From the NCBI GenBank assembly GCA_947500385.1, contig CANMSA010000020.1, forward strand, positions 18,868-82,867: DNA of 64,000 bases. The letters run 5' to 3'. Position numbers and translations under genes: made by a program. Shown piece by piece: positions 1 to 8,545 of the stretch (the first letter of the stretch is position 1; each line of letters starts with the position of its first letter). The stretch comes from an uncultured Flavobacteriaceae bacterium (GTDB taxonomy: Bacteria > Bacteroidota > Bacteroidia > Flavobacteriales > Flavobacteriaceae). The notes under the pieces were generated by a model, which was not told where the DNA came from, made no database searches, and saw nothing but the letters and a program-made list of their open reading frames with translations.

Positions 1-165
1 TAGCATAACGAACATGAAACAAACGGACAACACCTTAGGTTGTGACAAAAGCCTTCTCATCATACAAGTTTATATTGTTTATCATAAGATGGGGCTAGGA
101 AGCAATGGTTGCGCGGTCTTGATGTTCCGATCTCGGTAAGTGAAGATTTGACAGCAACCAACCAT

Positions 166-189
166 CCAAACACGCAATCTTGTGTTTGG
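166..189. repeat. Short perfect inverted repeat
   Basis: Perfect 8-bp arms (CCAAACAC and GTGTTTGG) flank an 8-nt loop, downstream of the minus-strand gene at 288-797. No T-run follows on either strand, so terminator function is uncertain. I see no gene in the remainder of 1-287. Confidence 0.35.
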
Positions 190-287
190 CCATTACACTT
201 CTTCAAAAATTGCAGCGGTTATTTCTTTGTAATACACTGCAAAATGATTGGGGATTTATGGAAAAGATACGGACTTTAAATTATATT

Positions 288-797
288 TCATTTCTGTAAA
301 CGGTTGCGAAGTATTTTTACCCAGAAATTCCATTCAGATTTCTTTTTCACTTTCGAGAAATGGTTTTCCAATTTATCAAAGCCATCTTCTATTAGTGCAT
401 TATGGAGAGAGCGTATAACAAAAATCCACTGCCAAGTACCCTTCCCCGAGGTGCTCATATCGATGGTGTGTCTGATTTCCGTTTGACCGTTCGCTAATTC
501 CAACAGTTCCAACTTATGGATGCCCTTGAAACCAATTGGTTTGGAAAATCGAAATTGGACTATATCATCGGGGGCGTACTTCTCAACGGAATAGCGTATA
601 GGGCCGTGACCTCCTTTTGCCCCGATTTGTATCCCCTCTTTAAACCGCATCGCGGGCCATTGCTCTTTGGGCCAAATTTGATCGTTATCGGTAGCGAGGG
701 TCGCAAGTAGTTCGGCTATCCTGTTTTTAGGTTGATCAATGATGCGTTTATGGATGTTGAGGACTTTCACCAGGTATGACGGATGTACTATGGGCAA
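288..797 (-). CDS. SRPBCC-like (START/polyketide cyclase-type) protein
   Basis: 169-residue soluble protein without signal peptide or membrane segment. Its pattern fits the SRPBCC helix-grip fold: an N-terminal helix, alternating beta strands (about 60-115, including PIRYSVEKYAPDDIVQFRF) and a long C-terminal helix with a basic end. Members bind or transport hydrophobic ligands, but no ligand or active residue can be read here. It stands alone on the minus strand with 155 bp before the next gene. The family call is recollection of fold pattern rather than a motif match. Confidence 0.6.
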   Translation of the reverse strand: MPIVHPSYLVKVLNIHKRIIDQPKNRIAELLATLATDNDQIWPKEQWPAMRFKEGIQIGAKGGHGPIRYSVEKYAPDDIVQFRFSKPIGFKGIHKLELLELANGQTEIRHTIDMSTSGKGTWQWIFVIRSLHNALIEDGFDKLENHFSKVKKKSEWNFWVKILRNRLQK

Positions 798-952
798 GTA
801 AGCCCTATAAAACTACTACTATATTTGGAATTTTTTAGGTTACTTGAATGGCAGTACGTTTTAAAAGGAATACCTCCCTTCGGTATTTGCACCCCACTTC
901 TGTCAAACAGGATGTTCGGACAGCTATCTCTTTTACTACCCCACATACTATC

Positions 953-1219
953 TCAAAAGATACTTTTGATAATCCAAATAAGAAAAAAAGCAAGTAGAAA
1001 AGCACCCATATAGCGTGTATTTTCTTGTTTTTTAGCTTCTTTGGCCTCTTGTTGAATTTTTGATTTGATATACTGCAACTCCGTTGGCGTTAACTCTTTA
1101 AATTTTTTTGTTGTTTTCTTTGAAGTAGCATCGAGTACATCTTTCCATTTGCGAATGTTTCGATTTTTAAGTTGTGACCTATTAAGTTTTAGTATTGCGT
1201 TTGCCCAAGCTCTCGGCAT
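953..1219 (-). CDS. Small hypothetical protein with C-terminal membrane helix
   Basis: 88 residues. The first 65 are strongly basic and predicted helical (rich in K, Q and E), followed by one hydrophobic segment at about residues 70-88 (MGAFLLAFFLIWIIKSIF) that ends the protein, a tail-anchor-like layout. I do not recognise a family. The lysine-rich helical body and sensible reading frame argue that it is real; a short overlapping reverse frame looks like a shadow. Confidence 0.5.
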   Translation of the reverse strand: MPRAWANAILKLNRSQLKNRNIRKWKDVLDATSKKTTKKFKELTPTELQYIKSKIQQEAKEAKKQENTRYMGAFLLAFFLIWIIKSIF

Positions 1220-1332
1220 ATTGATTCTTTGTAAGATTGGTAGTAAAAAGAATCCATATGTTACATTTAACCAAAAGAGTGAGGGTTACCAAACAATTGA
1301 AAGGCTGTTTTATAATACAACATAATACGTGG

Positions 1333-1683
1333 TCAAGGCACTTCGGTATAACCGACCAAAAGCTTGCTATCACTTTCAAAACCAATCCCGATCTCGGTCG
1401 TTTTTTCAGTATTGCCCCATCTTAGTCTATAAACGTTGGATTCATATGAAATAAGCAAACGCAACCGTGGTGATGCGCTGCCATTTGCATCCAAATAAGT
1501 AATTTCAAAAGTTCCTTCAAATCTTCTTTTCGTATTCAATTCGGTCAATCGAATTCCTATATCGCTTCCGTTTGCCACTTTACCATCTTTGCCATAAACC
1601 CACTCAGCACTAATTCCCTCCATGGTTTCTGTATACACTACACAACCTACATTAAGATCCATATACTTGACTTTTTCAAACAC
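1333..1683 (-). CDS. Hypothetical 116-residue protein
   Basis: Soluble, mostly beta-strand protein of 116 residues with no signal peptide. I do not recognise the family. Alternating polar and hydrophobic stretches (such as RLRLLISYESNVYRLRWG) suggest a small beta sandwich or barrel. A -7-like box (TATTTTTG on the minus strand) lies about 31 bp upstream of the ATG, consistent with its own promoter. Function unknown. Confidence 0.5.
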   Translation of the reverse strand: MFEKVKYMDLNVGCVVYTETMEGISAEWVYGKDGKVANGSDIGIRLTELNTKRRFEGTFEITYLDANGSASPRLRLLISYESNVYRLRWGNTEKTTEIGIGFESDSKLLVGYTEVP

Positions 1684-1713
1684 AACGCCTCACATACCAG
1701 TGTATCTTCAATA

Positions 1714-1721
1714 CAAAAATA
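1714..1721 (-). promoter_or_regulatory. Candidate Bacteroidetes -7 box for 1333-1683
   Basis: The minus strand reads TATTTTTG, matching TAnnTTTG about 31 bp before the ATG at 1683. I could not find a well-spaced -33 TTG. Confidence 0.3.
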
Positions 1722-1770
1722 GCGGATAGCACCCCGTAGCAGTTCGCTTTTCACGAAAGCTACCAATTGT

Positions 1771-3624
1771 TTAGATTTCTTCCACAAATTCTAAAAAAAC
1801 CTTTTTATGACGTTCAAGGTCGACCACAGGAGCAAGTGCAACCCGTGCAATATAATCTTTGTCGCCTTCTTTGGTAGTTCCTTGAGTAGAGGTTGCCGGA
1901 ATCGTCCAATAACACCCTTTCAGCTGCCCATAGCTCACACAGTACTTGCTCTCATCAGGTATTTCGGCAATCATTAACTTGATTAGTTTGAGGTTCAGCG
2001 CTCTTTTGTAGGCTTCTTTTTCTTCGGCCGTGTTCCCTTTTGTTGGCAGGTCCAAAGAAAAAACGGATGGCGTAAACCCTTGTTCCGCCAAGGCGGTTGA
2101 TACAAAGTTGATTTTCGCCGCTGGCAACGTATTGCCGATAAAGTCTACAAATTCGCGGGTATTGGCATAGGCCTGCTTAATTCGTGCATTCATAGAGGGC
2201 AATTGTTTGGCCAATACTGTCATTTGAAGATTGGTTGCCCCATTATCGCAAAGGCTAAGATGCAGTGCTATTTTTTCCATCAATGCCGCGGCTTTTTTGT
2301 TCGCTATGCAATAACCGGCCGTACACAAACCGCCACTCGGAAATTTCGAACCGCTGACATACGAAATGCTGCGCACTGTAGACAGTATGTCGCCTTCGCC
2401 CAAAAAATGCGTATTGGGGCAAAATGTTTGATCCAAAATAAACACCGGATCGATCGCGGTTTCCCCTGCCGCCGTTTTCCGCTCCTTTTGCAATGCCTGC
2501 TTTAATTGTTGTAGGTCCGGAACTTCGACCCTAGGATTTGTCGGAATTTCAGCGATGATATAGGGTACGGCATCTTCTCGTGCGACTTTTTCCAAAACAA
2601 GGTCAATACTCCGCGCCATATCATTCGCACCATCTACCGGCAAATCTACTATTTCGATAGCATCGCTGCAGGCAGCAACACGCCTTGCTTGATCATTTGT
2701 GCCGCCATAACAATTGGGAGGCACTATGAATTTGATGTCCTTTCCTTTGTGATTCTGAATTGCATCATGTACAAGCCCCATCATAATGGCGTATTGCATT
2801 GACAGTCCACTAGACGCCACCAACGGCTTTGTATCCACTGCGGTTATTGATTTGATTGCATTGAAGACCGCGGTCTTATTTGTTTCAACGCTCTCGCCAT
2901 CATCTTCAAAAGTGCTTCCCATCACCAAAGAGTTGAGGGCCGCAAGACAATGGGATGGTGTCATGGCAATGGTCTCCCTTCTTCGCACATGTTGAATTTG
3001 CGAGACATCATTAGCATGCTGGTCAGCCCCTATCAATAACACACTTCCAAAGTGGGGATGAACATTCACCAAATAGTCTACATTCTCAGGAAAATTTGTT
3101 ACAGCTATCGCGTCTTTTTCGGAAACCAAAATCGTACTGCCGTTAAAAGGAGGAATAGCTGCCCCCTTTTCAATTTGTTTCAATTCAAACCGGTACCCAT
3201 ACACTTGGCGTAGTACATCTGCCTCAAAAGATGGCGGCAAGGTATCCGAATGAAGTATCTGGGTAGCTTTTTGGGCCAGCAGGTTTTTTCTTAGAATTGC
3301 CAAAATAGCAATCGTCTTTGACGAAAAACTGATTACATTTTCGGGCTTTAGCCCATTATCATGTGCAATTGTCCATTCCAACACACACGATAAGGGATGC
3401 CCCAACCGAATATAGTCGTACGCAGTAGGTAACTTTCCCAATGCTTTCTTTGAAGCATCATTGGCATTGAACAAGGCTGCAAAATGATCTAAAAACTGTG
3501 TTTTTGCCTGCTCTTCATTATATACATCCAACCGATGCGTAGTGAGTCGTAACCAGCCATCGGGCATATTCTTTAGTACCTTCTCAATATAATCGCGTCT
3601 GTTACCCGCTCCCATGTTACCCAT
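1771..3624 (-). CDS. Cystathionine gamma-synthase-like PLP enzyme with long N-terminal extension
   Basis: 617 residues; the C-terminal ~350 carry the marks of Cys/Met-metabolism PLP enzymes (fold type I): SSGLSMQ near 271, PPNCYGGT at 302-309, the EIPTNPR segment near 359-365, cofactor-contacting DQTF at 398-401 and the Schiff-base lysine at about K427 in SGSKFPSGG. Typical family members are ~380-400 residues, so the first ~250 form an extra domain of unclear role. It probably acts on sulfur amino acids, but substrate and reaction (synthase, lyase or sulfhydrylase) cannot be read. It stands alone, with a TACCTTTG box close upstream. Confidence 0.75.
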   Translation of the reverse strand: MGNMGAGNRRDYIEKVLKNMPDGWLRLTTHRLDVYNEEQAKTQFLDHFAALFNANDASKKALGKLPTAYDYIRLGHPLSCVLEWTIAHDNGLKPENVISFSSKTIAILAILRKNLLAQKATQILHSDTLPPSFEADVLRQVYGYRFELKQIEKGAAIPPFNGSTILVSEKDAIAVTNFPENVDYLVNVHPHFGSVLLIGADQHANDVSQIQHVRRRETIAMTPSHCLAALNSLVMGSTFEDDGESVETNKTAVFNAIKSITAVDTKPLVASSGLSMQYAIMMGLVHDAIQNHKGKDIKFIVPPNCYGGTNDQARRVAACSDAIEIVDLPVDGANDMARSIDLVLEKVAREDAVPYIIAEIPTNPRVEVPDLQQLKQALQKERKTAAGETAIDPVFILDQTFCPNTHFLGEGDILSTVRSISYVSGSKFPSGGLCTAGYCIANKKAAALMEKIALHLSLCDNGATNLQMTVLAKQLPSMNARIKQAYANTREFVDFIGNTLPAAKINFVSTALAEQGFTPSVFSLDLPTKGNTAEEKEAYKRALNLKLIKLMIAEIPDESKYCVSYGQLKGCYWTIPATSTQGTTKEGDKDYIARVALAPVVDLERHKKVFLEFVEEI

Positions 3625-3638
3625 CTTTTAATCGCCAC

Positions 3639-3646
3639 CAAAGGTA
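3639..3646 (-). promoter_or_regulatory. Candidate -7 box for the PLP enzyme gene
   Basis: The minus strand reads TACCTTTG, a full match to TAnnTTTG, 15 bp before the ATG at 3624, implying a very short leader. No clear -33 element was found. Confidence 0.35.
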
Positions 3647-3720
3647 CGCCAATTTGCTTTTTTATGTGTTTTGAAATGTGTTGCTTATTTCCTTTAAAAG
3701 GTAGTTTTAAAACAGCCGAA

Positions 3721-4563
3721 TCAAAACTTTTGATAAACCCCTACATTTAGCGCAGCCTGTTTGGCAACATTGTTTCCAAAAAAAGCACCGCCCAAGCCAA
3801 GGGTCACTCCAAATTTATCCGTAATCTCACCAATGCCCTTAAAACCAAAGGCACCATACTCCTGGTCGTTTACATACAATCCTGTAAAGGTATTTTGTGG
3901 CGGCAACACAATGTTTCCATTTTCAAGTGATTTTACGATATCTATAAAACCGATCAGCCAAATACGATTGGTAATTTTACGCCCCACTTCTCCCCCGATC
4001 TTAAAATTGGAACTATATTCGTTGCTTCGAATATTGGCCCCCACGAAGGCCTGCACATAGGTTTTTTCAAAACTTCTTCCCGCTAAAAGAAGCGGTGTAA
4101 ACGTAAAGGCATCGTATCCAGTTCTAATTCCTGAATTTTCGTCGTAAGAACCGGTATTCGCCTCAATGGAAAACTGCCCGGAAAGAAGCCACTCTTTTTT
4201 GTAAAAGTTATGCCTTATGCCTATTTCCAAGTTTCCCAATCCCGTTTCGTTGAAATCTTCGGAACAATCTCCTTCACAATCGATCAACGGATTTTCAAAA
4301 TCGTTGATCTTAATTATTTTCAAAGGAAGGTTGACGATCAAACTGGTTTTATCGGATATGCCGTATTCCCCATACAATTGAATGGTATTGTCCGAGATTT
4401 CGCTGAAGGTACTCGTCTCCGGATCGCCAAACAAACTGCTATAATTTGGGATGGTGGTGTAGGTCAATTGGGTATACAGTTCCCCTTTTTCCTTTGTCCA
4501 AGGACCCTGTGCGACCGTAGCAAGGCTAAAAAGCAACGATAAAATGGTAAAACTTTTTTTCAT
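3721..4563 (-). CDS. Outer-membrane beta-barrel protein
   Basis: 280 residues beginning with a signal peptide (MKKSFTILSLLFSLATVAQG), then alternating amphipathic strands with aromatic girdles through to a C-terminal YQKF typical of outer-membrane barrels. It resembles the transporter-like barrels of the PF13557 group (phenol-degradation MetA-pathway type), which in Bacteroidetes are usually annotated only as outer-membrane proteins. An acidic, Cys-containing loop (DCEGDCSED near 100) is unusual. Substrate unknown. Single gene with a -7-like box upstream. Confidence 0.7.
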   Translation of the reverse strand: MKKSFTILSLLFSLATVAQGPWTKEKGELYTQLTYTTIPNYSSLFGDPETSTFSEISDNTIQLYGEYGISDKTSLIVNLPLKIIKINDFENPLIDCEGDCSEDFNETGLGNLEIGIRHNFYKKEWLLSGQFSIEANTGSYDENSGIRTGYDAFTFTPLLLAGRSFEKTYVQAFVGANIRSNEYSSNFKIGGEVGRKITNRIWLIGFIDIVKSLENGNIVLPPQNTFTGLYVNDQEYGAFGFKGIGEITDKFGVTLGLGGAFFGNNVAKQAALNVGVYQKF

Positions 4564-4594
4564 AATAACATATTGATATGCCCCCTTAGTTGTA

Positions 4595-4602
4595 CAAACC
4601 TA
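4595..4602 (-). promoter_or_regulatory. Candidate -7 box for the outer-membrane barrel gene
   Basis: The minus strand reads TAGGTTTG, matching TAnnTTTG, 32 bp before the ATG at 4563. The expected -33 TTG is not evident at normal spacing. Confidence 0.35.
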
Positions 4603-4684
4603 TAAAAACTAACAAAGCTCTTCGTTCATAATTAAGGGGGTCTTCCTCTCGTAACAAGATTTTTCAACCACCCATACCATCTCT

Positions 4685-5215
4685 TTACCTCAAACGCCCA
4701 TAATACATTAAATCGACCAACTTACCGGCCGTGGTAATATAGTCCATTCGAATGGTACCTTCCCATTCGAAACCGCACTTTTCAGCCACTATTTGAGCGG
4801 CTTTGTTCGTATGATAGGTTCTGAGATATATTTTTTTGAAGTCAAAATTTTCAAAGCAATAAGCAACAAATAGTTTCATGGCTTTTGTCGTAAGTCCTTT
4901 ACCCGCAAATTCGGCATCCGTATAGCAGCCTATTTCAGTTTTGGGAATGGTCCAATCTACATTTTTCAAGTCAATGAACACTACAAAGTTACTGGTAGAT
5001 AGGTCAACCAACACATAGGGGTAATACTCCCGGTTTTTTCTTTTGGCATCCATTTCGCGAAGAAAATTTTCGGTAGCCTCTTTGTTTGGAGTTTTAGAAA
5101 CGGTTCCCGTAAAAAAATCCTCAAGCCTTTTTCGGTTCTTATCCACCAATTCATAGTAGCGGTCGAGGTCGGCTATTTCTAGCGGTCTAATCATATAATT
5201 TTCAAAGGTGATCAT
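4685..5215 (-). CDS. GNAT N-acetyltransferase (RimJ/RimL-like)
   Basis: 176 residues from the ATG at 5215. The open frame continues 43 codons upstream, but that stretch is Arg/Lys-rich and unlike the family, whereas MITFENYMIRPLEIADLDRY is a normal GNAT start. The acetyl-CoA-binding strand/helix (ECYTDAEFAGKGLTTKA-like segment near 105-120, with the G-K-G-L-T turn) and the closing CGFEWEG motif fit ribosomal-protein-Ser/Ala acetyltransferase relatives. Such enzymes transfer acetyl groups to protein N-termini or small molecules; substrate unknown. Monocistronic. Confidence 0.8.
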   Translation of the reverse strand: MITFENYMIRPLEIADLDRYYELVDKNRKRLEDFFTGTVSKTPNKEATENFLREMDAKRKNREYYPYVLVDLSTSNFVVFIDLKNVDWTIPKTEIGCYTDAEFAGKGLTTKAMKLFVAYCFENFDFKKIYLRTYHTNKAAQIVAEKCGFEWEGTIRMDYITTAGKLVDLMYYGRLR

Positions 5216-5458
5216 GCTACTATTCTTAAGGGCTTTTGATAGAACGTTTCTAAAGGTTACCCGAATATTTCTAAAACATTTTGGGCGTGGGCGTGAAGTT
5301 ACCAATAATTTCGAAAGACCGTATCTTGGGAAAATCACGAACACTGTATTCCAGGTTGTAGTACTCGAGGTATTTTGGGTTTTCTTGTTGTTATTTTATA
5401 TCAGCTGACAACCTGGTGTGCCCTGCCATTGCATGTTTCGAAGCGGAAAGCTTCCGTA

Positions 5459-6331
5459 CTATTCTTTTAACAGGTCGGCGGTTTTAAATTCAACACTTTT
5501 TTCTGCTAGGTATTTCCAAATTTCATCCGTATTAGCGGAATCATGCAATGCTGAAAATTCTTTTTGGGATAGACAAAAGGTAAGAAACCCGTCGATCATA
5601 ACTTCGGGTATATCAAAACCCTCAGCAATTGCTTGTTTTGAAAAGGTCGCCACGATTTTTTTTTCCATGGCCATGTTTTGATCACGGGCCACCCTATCTT
5701 CGAGCAGTTTGGTTGTACCGCTGAGCCTATTGATTGTTTTATCAACATTCACCATCACACCTATCGTCAAAAAACCTAGTACATTTTTCTTCAATTTCTC
5801 CTCCAAGGTCATCAATCGGGCATATTCGCCCCTATCGGCCATCAACAGTAGCCTTTCGCTCTGCGTTAGGAGTGTCATCTCTGCACTGGGCAGGTTCAAT
5901 GTCCCTGCACTAATCAAGGGGTCTATGTGAATACGGTTGAGATCCTGTTCTATTTTACCGGTTAGATTATATGGGGTAACAGTTACTTCGTTTAAGCTAA
6001 TAATGTTTTCGATTAGATGTACTACAAGCGTTTTTTCCAGAAAGACCTCGGGCGTAATCACGATTTCTTTCGTTATATATTGTACGGCCATAAATCGGAC
6101 GGAATCTCGCAACTTTGCCTCGATGGTGAAGTTGCCGAGGGAATCTGAAATTGTTGCCTTTTTGGACCGTACATTAATAATGAGTACGTCGGAAACATCG
6201 TTGTGAAGGCTCACAATACGGCCTTTGATGAGTTGCGTGCTTTTCTGATTAAGGTTCGGGGTGGTTTGCGCGTAACCGTTGGTGAGCAATACTGTAGAAA
6301 TTGAAACAAACACTAGTAGTTTTATCCCCAT
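5459..6331 (-). CDS. Secreted carboxypeptidase-regulatory-like domain protein
   Basis: 290 residues: signal peptide (about 1-21, ending YAQ), then a CarboxypepD_reg-like beta sandwich at about 33-120 (IKGRIVS... SDSLGNFTIEA ... ISLNEVTVTPYNL), followed by a mainly helical C-terminal region. The family is common in Bacteroidetes periplasmic proteins, often in TonB-receptor N-termini, but no receptor barrel follows. Role unknown. No close operon partner. Confidence 0.7.
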   Translation of the reverse strand: MGIKLLVFVSISTVLLTNGYAQTTPNLNQKSTQLIKGRIVSLHNDVSDVLIINVRSKKATISDSLGNFTIEAKLRDSVRFMAVQYITKEIVITPEVFLEKTLVVHLIENIISLNEVTVTPYNLTGKIEQDLNRIHIDPLISAGTLNLPSAEMTLLTQSERLLLMADRGEYARLMTLEEKLKKNVLGFLTIGVMVNVDKTINRLSGTTKLLEDRVARDQNMAMEKKIVATFSKQAIAEGFDIPEVMIDGFLTFCLSQKEFSALHDSANTDEIWKYLAEKSVEFKTADLLKE

Positions 6332-6485
6332 AAAAAGCTGATTATGAGTACTAAAAATACCTTTTCCTATCTCGGAATTCGTTAAAGAACAGGTAATTTT
6401 ATCTAAACAAAAAGATAAAAAACAGCCTTAGTGCATTCTGATCATATGGCATTTTGATGCAGTAACCGTTTAGTAGCGACGCTTT

Positions 6486-6863
6486 CTACTTTTTTTCTTT
6501 GCGCAAAATTTTCTCCATTTTACGACCTCTTGCCAATTCATCAATGAGTTTTTCCATACGTCTACATTGTTTGTAACACTCAAACTCATCGGCTATTTCC
6601 TCAATTCGATACCCACAAACAACTCCTTTTATCAAGTGTGCGTTTGGATGTATGCTGGCTTTCTTAAAAAAAGCACCAAAAGTTGCCTTTTCCTTAATGA
6701 GGGTCTCCAAGGTATCTTGATCAAAACCGGTAAACCATTTAATTACTTGGTTGAGCTCGTCTTGTGTTCTCCCATTTTTTTCCAACCTATTCAAGTAAAG
6801 CGGATAAATGGATGCAAATATCATATTGGCCACCTTTTCATTTTTTTCAGCTGTAACTTTCAT
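6486..6863 (-). CDS. DUF2200 family protein
   Basis: 125 residues matching the DUF2200 pattern from memory: FASIYPLYLNRLEKNGRT near the start, a WFTGFDQ segment, then LIKGVVCGYRIEEI and a closing basic helix (MEKLIDELARGRKMEKILR). Cytoplasmic, helical, function unknown in the family. Single gene; the downstream 0.1 kb has no recognisable feature. Confidence 0.85.
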   Translation of the reverse strand: MKVTAEKNEKVANMIFASIYPLYLNRLEKNGRTQDELNQVIKWFTGFDQDTLETLIKEKATFGAFFKKASIHPNAHLIKGVVCGYRIEEIADEFECYKQCRRMEKLIDELARGRKMEKILRKEKK

Positions 6864-7024
6864 TTTTAATGGATTTTGAGTTGATTGCTATCGCTAGTTC
6901 ATACATGTGCAGTACGGTATTTGGAATCATACACTTGTTGATTCGTCAATGATCGTTGTTTTAGCACGAAAATTTCATTCAAAACGTTATAACCGTTGTT
7001 CCTACTACCTCTTGTTATCTACCT

Positions 7025-7489
7025 TTAATTTTCTTCTATTTTCTTATCCACAATGTTCGCCGTTACTGTGGGGGAATCAATTCCCATATGTTTCCACATT
7101 AACGTATCGGGGGTTTTTATAGGAGTAAACATCTGAATTTGCCTTAAAACCCAACCTGTTTCAAAAACATCGGATCCGTCTTTTCCAATTAATTTTTTCG
7201 TATTGGGACCAAGCCCGTTTTAAATATTCAAATCATGGTACTTCTTGCTGTTCCTATAGAGCTGCAAAAATTCAGCCCTACCTCTTACTTTTTGAAAATC
7301 AGGAATAGGTTGGTTGCCCAAATTTGTAATTGTTATTTTGATCCTGACGGCATCAAGCGAATCTGTATGCCTTTCCGCATAGGCATAAAACGTTCTACTG
7401 TTCTCAATCTGTGTCGAGTCTCTTTTATAGCTGTCGTCAAGTTCAAACTCTATTTTTTCATTTGGTTGCGCGCATAAGTGTCCAATTAG
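7025..7489 (-). pseudogene. Decayed gene: one open frame broken by an in-frame TAA and lacking a start
   Basis: On the minus strand the frame from 7489 to 7025 reads as protein-like sequence throughout: 89 codons (including KIEFELDDSYKRDS and RIKITITNLGNQPIPDFQ), a TAA at 7220-7222, then 64 more codons in the same frame (DGSDVFETGWVLRQIQMFTP, DTLMWKHMGID) to a stop at 7025-7027. The frame has no ATG at its head: a TGA lies at 7490-7492, and the nearest ATG (7505) opens a different frame that ends after 15 codons. I read this as the remains of one gene disrupted by a nonsense change plus 5' damage. Family unknown. It follows the BAAT-like gene by about 16 bp. Confidence 0.65.
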
Positions 7490-7520
7490 TCATCGTTTTT
7501 CCCATTGAATTAACTTCTAT

Positions 7521-8384
7521 TTACTTTTCATCTACGATCTTCAAAAAAGAAAGCACGGACTTTTCAAATGCGTCCTTAGCTTTTTTGTTCCCTTCCTCCG
7601 TTCCACCAAGCCATACGCTTTTCGGATCGAATACATGTCCGGTATGCTCATATGCGTCATGTCTATACCAATGTTGGAAATCATTATTTTTTAAACGCTG
7701 TATCACTTCATCGCACATAGATGTAGCCGGCCACATTTTGTCTTCTGCTCCTGAGGACAAGAGTACAGCCCCACTAATTTTTTCTACTGGTATTGTAGCT
7801 TTTTCTACAAATGCTTTCTGCTGTAAAGACAATTCATACAACTCAACATACTTTTTGTCCGAAATTGAGTCATACGGCACATACGGTAGTGGTTGTCCTT
7901 GATAGGACCAGCTGCTTGAATTTGCGGCACTCCAATCAGCATTAATGCCTTGCCATACTACATTACTTGGCACTACTGCAATGACTCCCTTGATTTTAGG
8001 ATATCTAGATGCTAAAAGTAACGCTAACTCCCCTCCTTTCGACTTTCCGATTACAACTAATTTCTTCCCCTTTATTTCGGGTCTATTTGAATAACTTTCG
8101 ATTGCTTGCTCGAAATATTCAAGGGGTATGTCCGATAAATTTTGCGGGGTGTTCTTCGTTTTAAAATAGGCGACTGCCATACAAGGGTAACCTAATTTTG
8201 TTAATTCGTTGTGCACATAATCATTAGAGGGATACCCCCCTTCCGAACCTCCCAATGATATCATGGCAATGTTCTTTTCTTGTCCTTTAGTAGGATAATA
8301 GGTTGTATCGATGACAAATTTTTGAGCAAACACTAAAGAATGTCCCGCCAAAAAAAGAAGTAAACCAAAAATGACTTTGTTCAT
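7521..8384 (-). CDS. BAAT/acyl-CoA thioester hydrolase-like alpha/beta hydrolase, secreted
   Basis: 287 residues with a signal peptide (about 1-20, ending VFAQ). The alpha/beta-hydrolase core resembles the C-terminal domain of bile-acid-CoA:amino acid N-acyltransferase/acyl-CoA thioesterases: nucleophile elbow GKSKGGELAL (Ser at about 113), acid in SSGAEDKMWP, and a final histidine in YEHTGHVF. The Ser rather than Cys nucleophile fits hydrolysis. The export signal argues against intracellular acyl-CoA as substrate, so an extracytoplasmic ester is more likely (inference). The next feature downstream is a decayed gene. Confidence 0.75.
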   Translation of the reverse strand: MNKVIFGLLLFLAGHSLVFAQKFVIDTTYYPTKGQEKNIAMISLGGSEGGYPSNDYVHNELTKLGYPCMAVAYFKTKNTPQNLSDIPLEYFEQAIESYSNRPEIKGKKLVVIGKSKGGELALLLASRYPKIKGVIAVVPSNVVWQGINADWSAANSSSWSYQGQPLPYVPYDSISDKKYVELYELSLQQKAFVEKATIPVEKISGAVLLSSGAEDKMWPATSMCDEVIQRLKNNDFQHWYRHDAYEHTGHVFDPKSVWLGGTEEGNKKAKDAFEKSVLSFLKIVDEK

Positions 8385-8545
8385 AATTTTAAACTTTGAT
8401 TCAAGGTGAAGTCTGGGCTAAGACTCGTTACGGAAATATCCGCAGGTTGTTTCAAGCGTAATGTGAAGTTACTAATTATTGCTTAAGATTTTCCCGAGGA
8501 CAATCTGTATCAATTAATTCTTAGGCTTTGTTGTGGCTATTCTTG

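Noticed and set aside
1182..1385. Possible 67-codon minus-strand gene between the two small hypothetical genes
   Set aside because: It overlaps both flanking genes, has no family character, and its hydrophobic composition looks like a shadow frame.
5216..5344. N-terminal extension of the GNAT gene back to an ATG at 5344
   Set aside because: The 43 extra residues are basic and unlike GNAT N-termini; the internal ATG at 5215 starts a standard domain.
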